From assembly GCA_030634925.1 (NCBI GenBank), contig DAOVZV010000103.1, forward strand, positions 1-5,536: a DNA stretch of 5,536 bases. The letters are read 5' to 3'. The translations under genes and the position numbers were made by a program. Below are positions 4,435 to 5,536 of the stretch, one piece after another. Each line of letters begins with the position of its first letter. Position 1 is the stretch's first letter. Source of the DNA: Sulfurovum sp. GTDB taxonomy: Bacteria > Campylobacterota > Campylobacteria > Campylobacterales > Sulfurovaceae. Below the pieces are notes generated by a model. It was not told the DNA's origin and did not search any database. It saw only the letters and a list, made by a program, of their open reading frames with translations.

Positions 4435-5536
4435 ATGAATAAAAAAAGCATTAGATTAAGTATGATTGCTGGAGCTTTACTCTTTTTGGGTACAGGTGGA
4501 TATGCTGATAGTGAGACTCCTGAGGAAGATGCTTGGAAAAGTAAACATGTATTCTTTGGATTTTCTCAAATTGGTGTGAAATTTGGAGATGGTGCGAAGC
4601 TTGGAGATGAAGCTAGTTTAGGCTTTGAGGCAGATAGGATTAGACTAGGATGGAAATATTATTCTGGTCCTTTGGCAGCCAAGGTTTTCTTGGATTTTGC
4701 AAAAGATGGGACAGATAATGGTGGTGTTGGTGTACCTGATGTGATAAAAGATGCCTTTATAGCCTATAATTTTGATGACTCTGCTGTACTAAAAGCTGGT
4801 GTAATTAAGACTCCCGTAGGTATGGGATTTACAATTCCTGGTTGGAATTTGGATGTGATTAAGAGAGGTTTTGACAAAAAACTTGCTTTTGAAAGAGCAT
4901 TTGGACTTATGGTATCTGGACGAGATATTGGTTTTGGCAATGATGGCAAAGTTGATGGACTTGAGATGGGACACGAGAGACCTTGGAAAGGTTTTGGATA
5001 TGATATTATGGTCTCAGGTGCAACTGGTCGTTCAGGAGCTGTAAGTGCACCTAAAAATGATAAAGATGAAATCACACCAAACCAAAGTAACGCCTATATG
5101 GGTCGAGTAATGTTTGACTGGGGTGAAGCGATACATACAGAAGCCTCTTATGGTATTAGCAAAAATGCTGATGGAGACAATAATGAGAATACTGGAGAAG
5201 ACTATAAAGTATTGAATTTTGGTATAGACTCTCATTTGGGCGAGACTAATCTAAAGGCTGAATATTATAATGTAGAAAATATTAAAGGTGTAGATGGTTG
5301 GGATATGAATACTCTAGCTCTTACTGCTACATATTTTCTCACAGATACGGTTGAAGTAGCTGTCAAAGATATTAGAGGTACAAGCTCTGCAAAAAGTGCG
5401 TCAGATGGTAAAGCATCTAATACTTATTTGGGTGTCAATTATTATATTAATCCCAAAAATGACAAAATGGATAGAAAAAGTAAAAGAGGAAGAAATCAAC
5501 ATCGTGTACAGATTAACTATGTTGTAGCTGATGTGG
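4435..5536 (+). CDS. OprO/OprP-like outer-membrane porin (3' partial)
   Basis: A beta-barrel porin that lets small, probably anionic, solutes cross the outer membrane. The frame runs from the ATG at 4435 to the window edge with no stop (367 whole codons), so it is truncated by the window, not by mutation. Residues 1-24 are a signal peptide (MNKKSIR, then a hydrophobic core, with cleavage after GYA). The mature part alternates short amphipathic strands and Gly/Asp/Asn-rich turns, as in FEADRIRLGWKYY and FLDFAKDG. AGVIKTPVGMGFTIPGWNLD with the later LAFERAFGLMVSGRDIG corresponds to the conserved AG.FK.P...ER..G..V.GRD pattern of the phosphate-selective porin family. The last visible strand, HRVQINYVVADV, resembles the closing strands, so little is probably missing. 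AAAGG lies seven bases before the ATG. Frequent GGT, GCT and GAT codons suggest high expression. Phosphate specificity is not demonstrated. Confidence 0.88.
   Translation, partial: MNKKSIRLSMIAGALLFLGTGGYADSETPEEDAWKSKHVFFGFSQIGVKFGDGAKLGDEASLGFEADRIRLGWKYYSGPLAAKVFLDFAKDGTDNGGVGVPDVIKDAFIAYNFDDSAVLKAGVIKTPVGMGFTIPGWNLDVIKRGFDKKLAFERAFGLMVSGRDIGFGNDGKVDGLEMGHERPWKGFGYDIMVSGATGRSGAVSAPKNDKDEITPNQSNAYMGRVMFDWGEAIHTEASYGISKNADGDNNENTGEDYKVLNFGIDSHLGETNLKAEYYNVENIKGVDGWDMNTLALTATYFLTDTVEVAVKDIRGTSSAKSASDGKASNTYLGVNYYINPKNDKMDRKSKRGRNQHRVQINYVVADV

Noticed and set aside
4764..5075. Antisense frame of 103 codons within the porin
   Set aside because: The porin frame is open throughout with a signal peptide and family motifs; the reverse frame is Pro/Ser-rich and has no support.
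1..5536. Mobile element, phage, CRISPR, toxin-antitoxin or defence island
   Set aside because: All recognisable genes are housekeeping or envelope genes; no transposase, integrase, terminal inverted repeats, spaced direct repeats or defence domains were seen.

Overview
The window looks like an ordinary chromosomal stretch from a member of the Campylobacterota (formerly Epsilonproteobacteria), probably a free-living Sulfurimonas-, Sulfurovum- or Arcobacter-like organism. The evidence is the low G+C content, heavy use of ATA, AGA and TTA/CTA codons, and extended TATAAT-type -10 boxes with weak -35 elements. The divergent hemB/ribA pair also fits, an arrangement I recall from Campylobacter jejuni. 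The genus cannot be fixed from this sequence alone.

Layout. (1) 1-674 (+): the 3' part of an RsuA/RluB-type rRNA pseudouridine synthase; its N-terminal S4 domain lies before the window. (2) 714-1421 (+): an OmpA-family outer-membrane lipoprotein with a glycine-zipper segment, with its own promoter inside the 3' end of gene 1. (3) 1424-1837 (-): a small membrane-anchored protein of unknown function, convergent with the lipoprotein gene and only 2 bp from it. (4) 1914-2621 (-): a DUF2461-family protein of unknown function. (5) 2661-3632 (-): HemB, the second enzyme of tetrapyrrole synthesis. (6) 3722-4288 (+): RibA, GTP cyclohydrolase II, the first committed step of riboflavin synthesis, divergent from hemB. 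(7) 4435-5536 (+): a signal-peptide-bearing OprO/OprP-like porin that runs off the right edge with no stop.

How the genes relate. The minus-strand genes hemB, DUF2461 and the small membrane protein run in one direction with gaps of 39 and 76 bp and may form one transcription unit, although the last has its own -10-like box. hemB and ribA share an 89-bp divergent control region. Both supply cofactors (haem/sirohaem, flavins), but nothing here proves joint regulation. The two envelope genes (lipoprotein and porin) carry an identical 12-base A/T-rich string immediately before their ribosome binding sites.

I found no mobile element, CRISPR array, RNA gene, toxin-antitoxin pair, phage gene or defence system, and no gene-free stretch over 300 bp. 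I do not see a previously undescribed system. The points worth a second look are small: a probably leaderless ribA, a tandem 11-bp repeat in the porin leader, a reversed G/C skew in ribA, a nine-A tract at the end of the DUF2461 gene, and a conserved-looking small membrane protein of unknown role.
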